NCBI GenBank assembly: GCA_017559525.1
Contig: JAFYRI010000011.1
Coordinates: 62,001 to 126,000, forward strand
From: Alphaproteobacteria bacterium
GTDB taxonomy: Bacteria > Pseudomonadota > Alphaproteobacteria > CAAHEQ01 > UBA3637
Reading direction: 5' to 3'
Length of the DNA stretch: 64,000 nucleotides
Of the stretch, positions 63,706 to 64,000 are shown piece after piece (positions within the stretch are counted from its first letter, which is position 1; each line of letters starts with the position of its first letter). A program made the translations under genes and the position numbers. Below the pieces are notes generated by a model. That model ran no database searches and was not told where the DNA came from. It saw only the letters and a program-made list of their open reading frames with translations.

Positions 63706-63736
63706 CAAAAAAACGCCCCAAAAGGACGTTTTTTTA
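63706..63736 (-). terminator. Terminator of tRNA-His
   Basis: ACGTCC/GGGGCGT stem flanked by T and A runs on the minus strand, right after the tRNA CCA. Confidence 0.7.
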
Positions 63737-63814
63737 TGGGGCGGAAGATCGGACTCGAACCGACGACATCTGGTACCACAAACCAGCGCTCTAACCAACT
63801 GAGCTACATCCGCC
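63737..63814 (-). tRNA. tRNA-His(GTG)
   Basis: 78 nt with CCA. Anticodon loop TTGTGGT in CTGG-CCAG stem gives GTG. The extra G at -1 opposite C73 is present (GGCGGATG with CTTCCGCC), the identity element of tRNA-His. One acceptor mismatch (T6-T67). Confidence 0.95.
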
Positions 63815-63829
63815 ATACGGACAACGAGG

Positions 63830-63858
63830 ACTATAACCGATTTTTAATCATAAGTCAA
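63830..63858 (-). promoter_or_regulatory. Promoter of tRNA-His
   Basis: TTGACT (63853-63858), 17 bp, TATAGT (63830-63835) on the minus strand. Confidence 0.75.
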
Positions 63859-63898
63859 GCATTTTTTATATCTCATATTTTTTTTATAAGAAAACGCT

Positions 63899-64000
63899 CT
63901 AGACATCCCTTTCACGACCATTATCTTCCTTCGGGAAACGCTTTTGATCTGAAACTTTTTGAGCTCCACCAACTCGTTCAACTAAAGAACATGAATACGG
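63899..64000 (-). CDS. C-terminal end of an unidentified gene (33 codons)
   Basis: Open on the minus strand from the window edge to TAG at 63899-63901. Reads CSLVERVGGAQKVSDQKRF and ends NGRERDV. Polar and basic; too short to identify. Confidence 0.45.
   Translation of the reverse strand, partial: PYSCSLVERVGGAQKVSDQKRFPKEDNGRERDV

Overview
The window reads as AT-rich chromosomal DNA (roughly one-third G+C by eye) of an anaerobic or facultative, Gram-negative alphaproteobacterium, probably one of the uncultured host-associated lineages. The class call rests on MipZ, CtrA with a CtrA box, GapR (DUF2312), TrcR (DUF1013), DUF4167, and a FliM-like protein paired with a DUF6468 protein. LpxC indicates lipid A. 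Pyruvate formate-lyase, its activase and FocA indicate mixed-acid fermentation.

Layout. 0-23 kb is conserved housekeeping: start of htpG (cut by the edge), mipZ, leuA behind a complete leucine attenuator, ptsN and hpf, hemW, a prepilin-like adhesin, an LppC lipoprotein, rsmI-yraN-BON lipoprotein, a phosphoribosyltransferase pair, TerC, two membrane-anchored GT2 glycosyltransferases around tRNA-Arg(CCG), lpxC, an M23 endopeptidase, trcR-gapR, a Q-rich secreted protein, DUF4167, fliM-DUF6468 and ctrA.

23.24-45.72 kb is the unusual part. Directly from the 3' end of tRNA-Gln(TTG) runs an array of about eleven gene modules separated by about twelve copies, all in one orientation, of a 60-320 bp repeat. 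A full repeat holds a right-end motif TCCGTGTATTACCAG, a core CAGCCAAAACAGATA shared with the tRNA 3' end, a strong terminator hairpin, a TCCGTGTA/TACACGGA palindrome with a nested hairpin, and a TGGGAT/ATCCCA hairpin. Cargo is mostly small secreted or membrane proteins, S41-like proteases, Cys-rich and MORN-type repeat proteins, glycosyltransferases and a double-HEPN-motif protein. Several cargo families occur in more than one module. Two decayed C-termini of a large serine recombinase lie inside it. I interpret it as a tRNA-anchored cassette array that looks like an integron but lacks IntI and attI/attC; the mobilising enzyme is not in the window.

45.7-58.9 kb holds broken gene ends at the array edge, then three large type-IV-prepilin-like surface proteins with the start G|RSMVE. 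Two carry a pair of C-type-lectin-like domains, and one carries fifteen Cys-bounded DSDEEAI repeats and is followed within 8 bases by a GT41 (O-GlcNAc-transferase-like) gene. A 1214-residue protein of unknown function lies between them. 58.9-64 kb holds pflA and pflB, divergent focA, a DUF2147 protein, tRNA-His and the 3' end of an unidentified gene.
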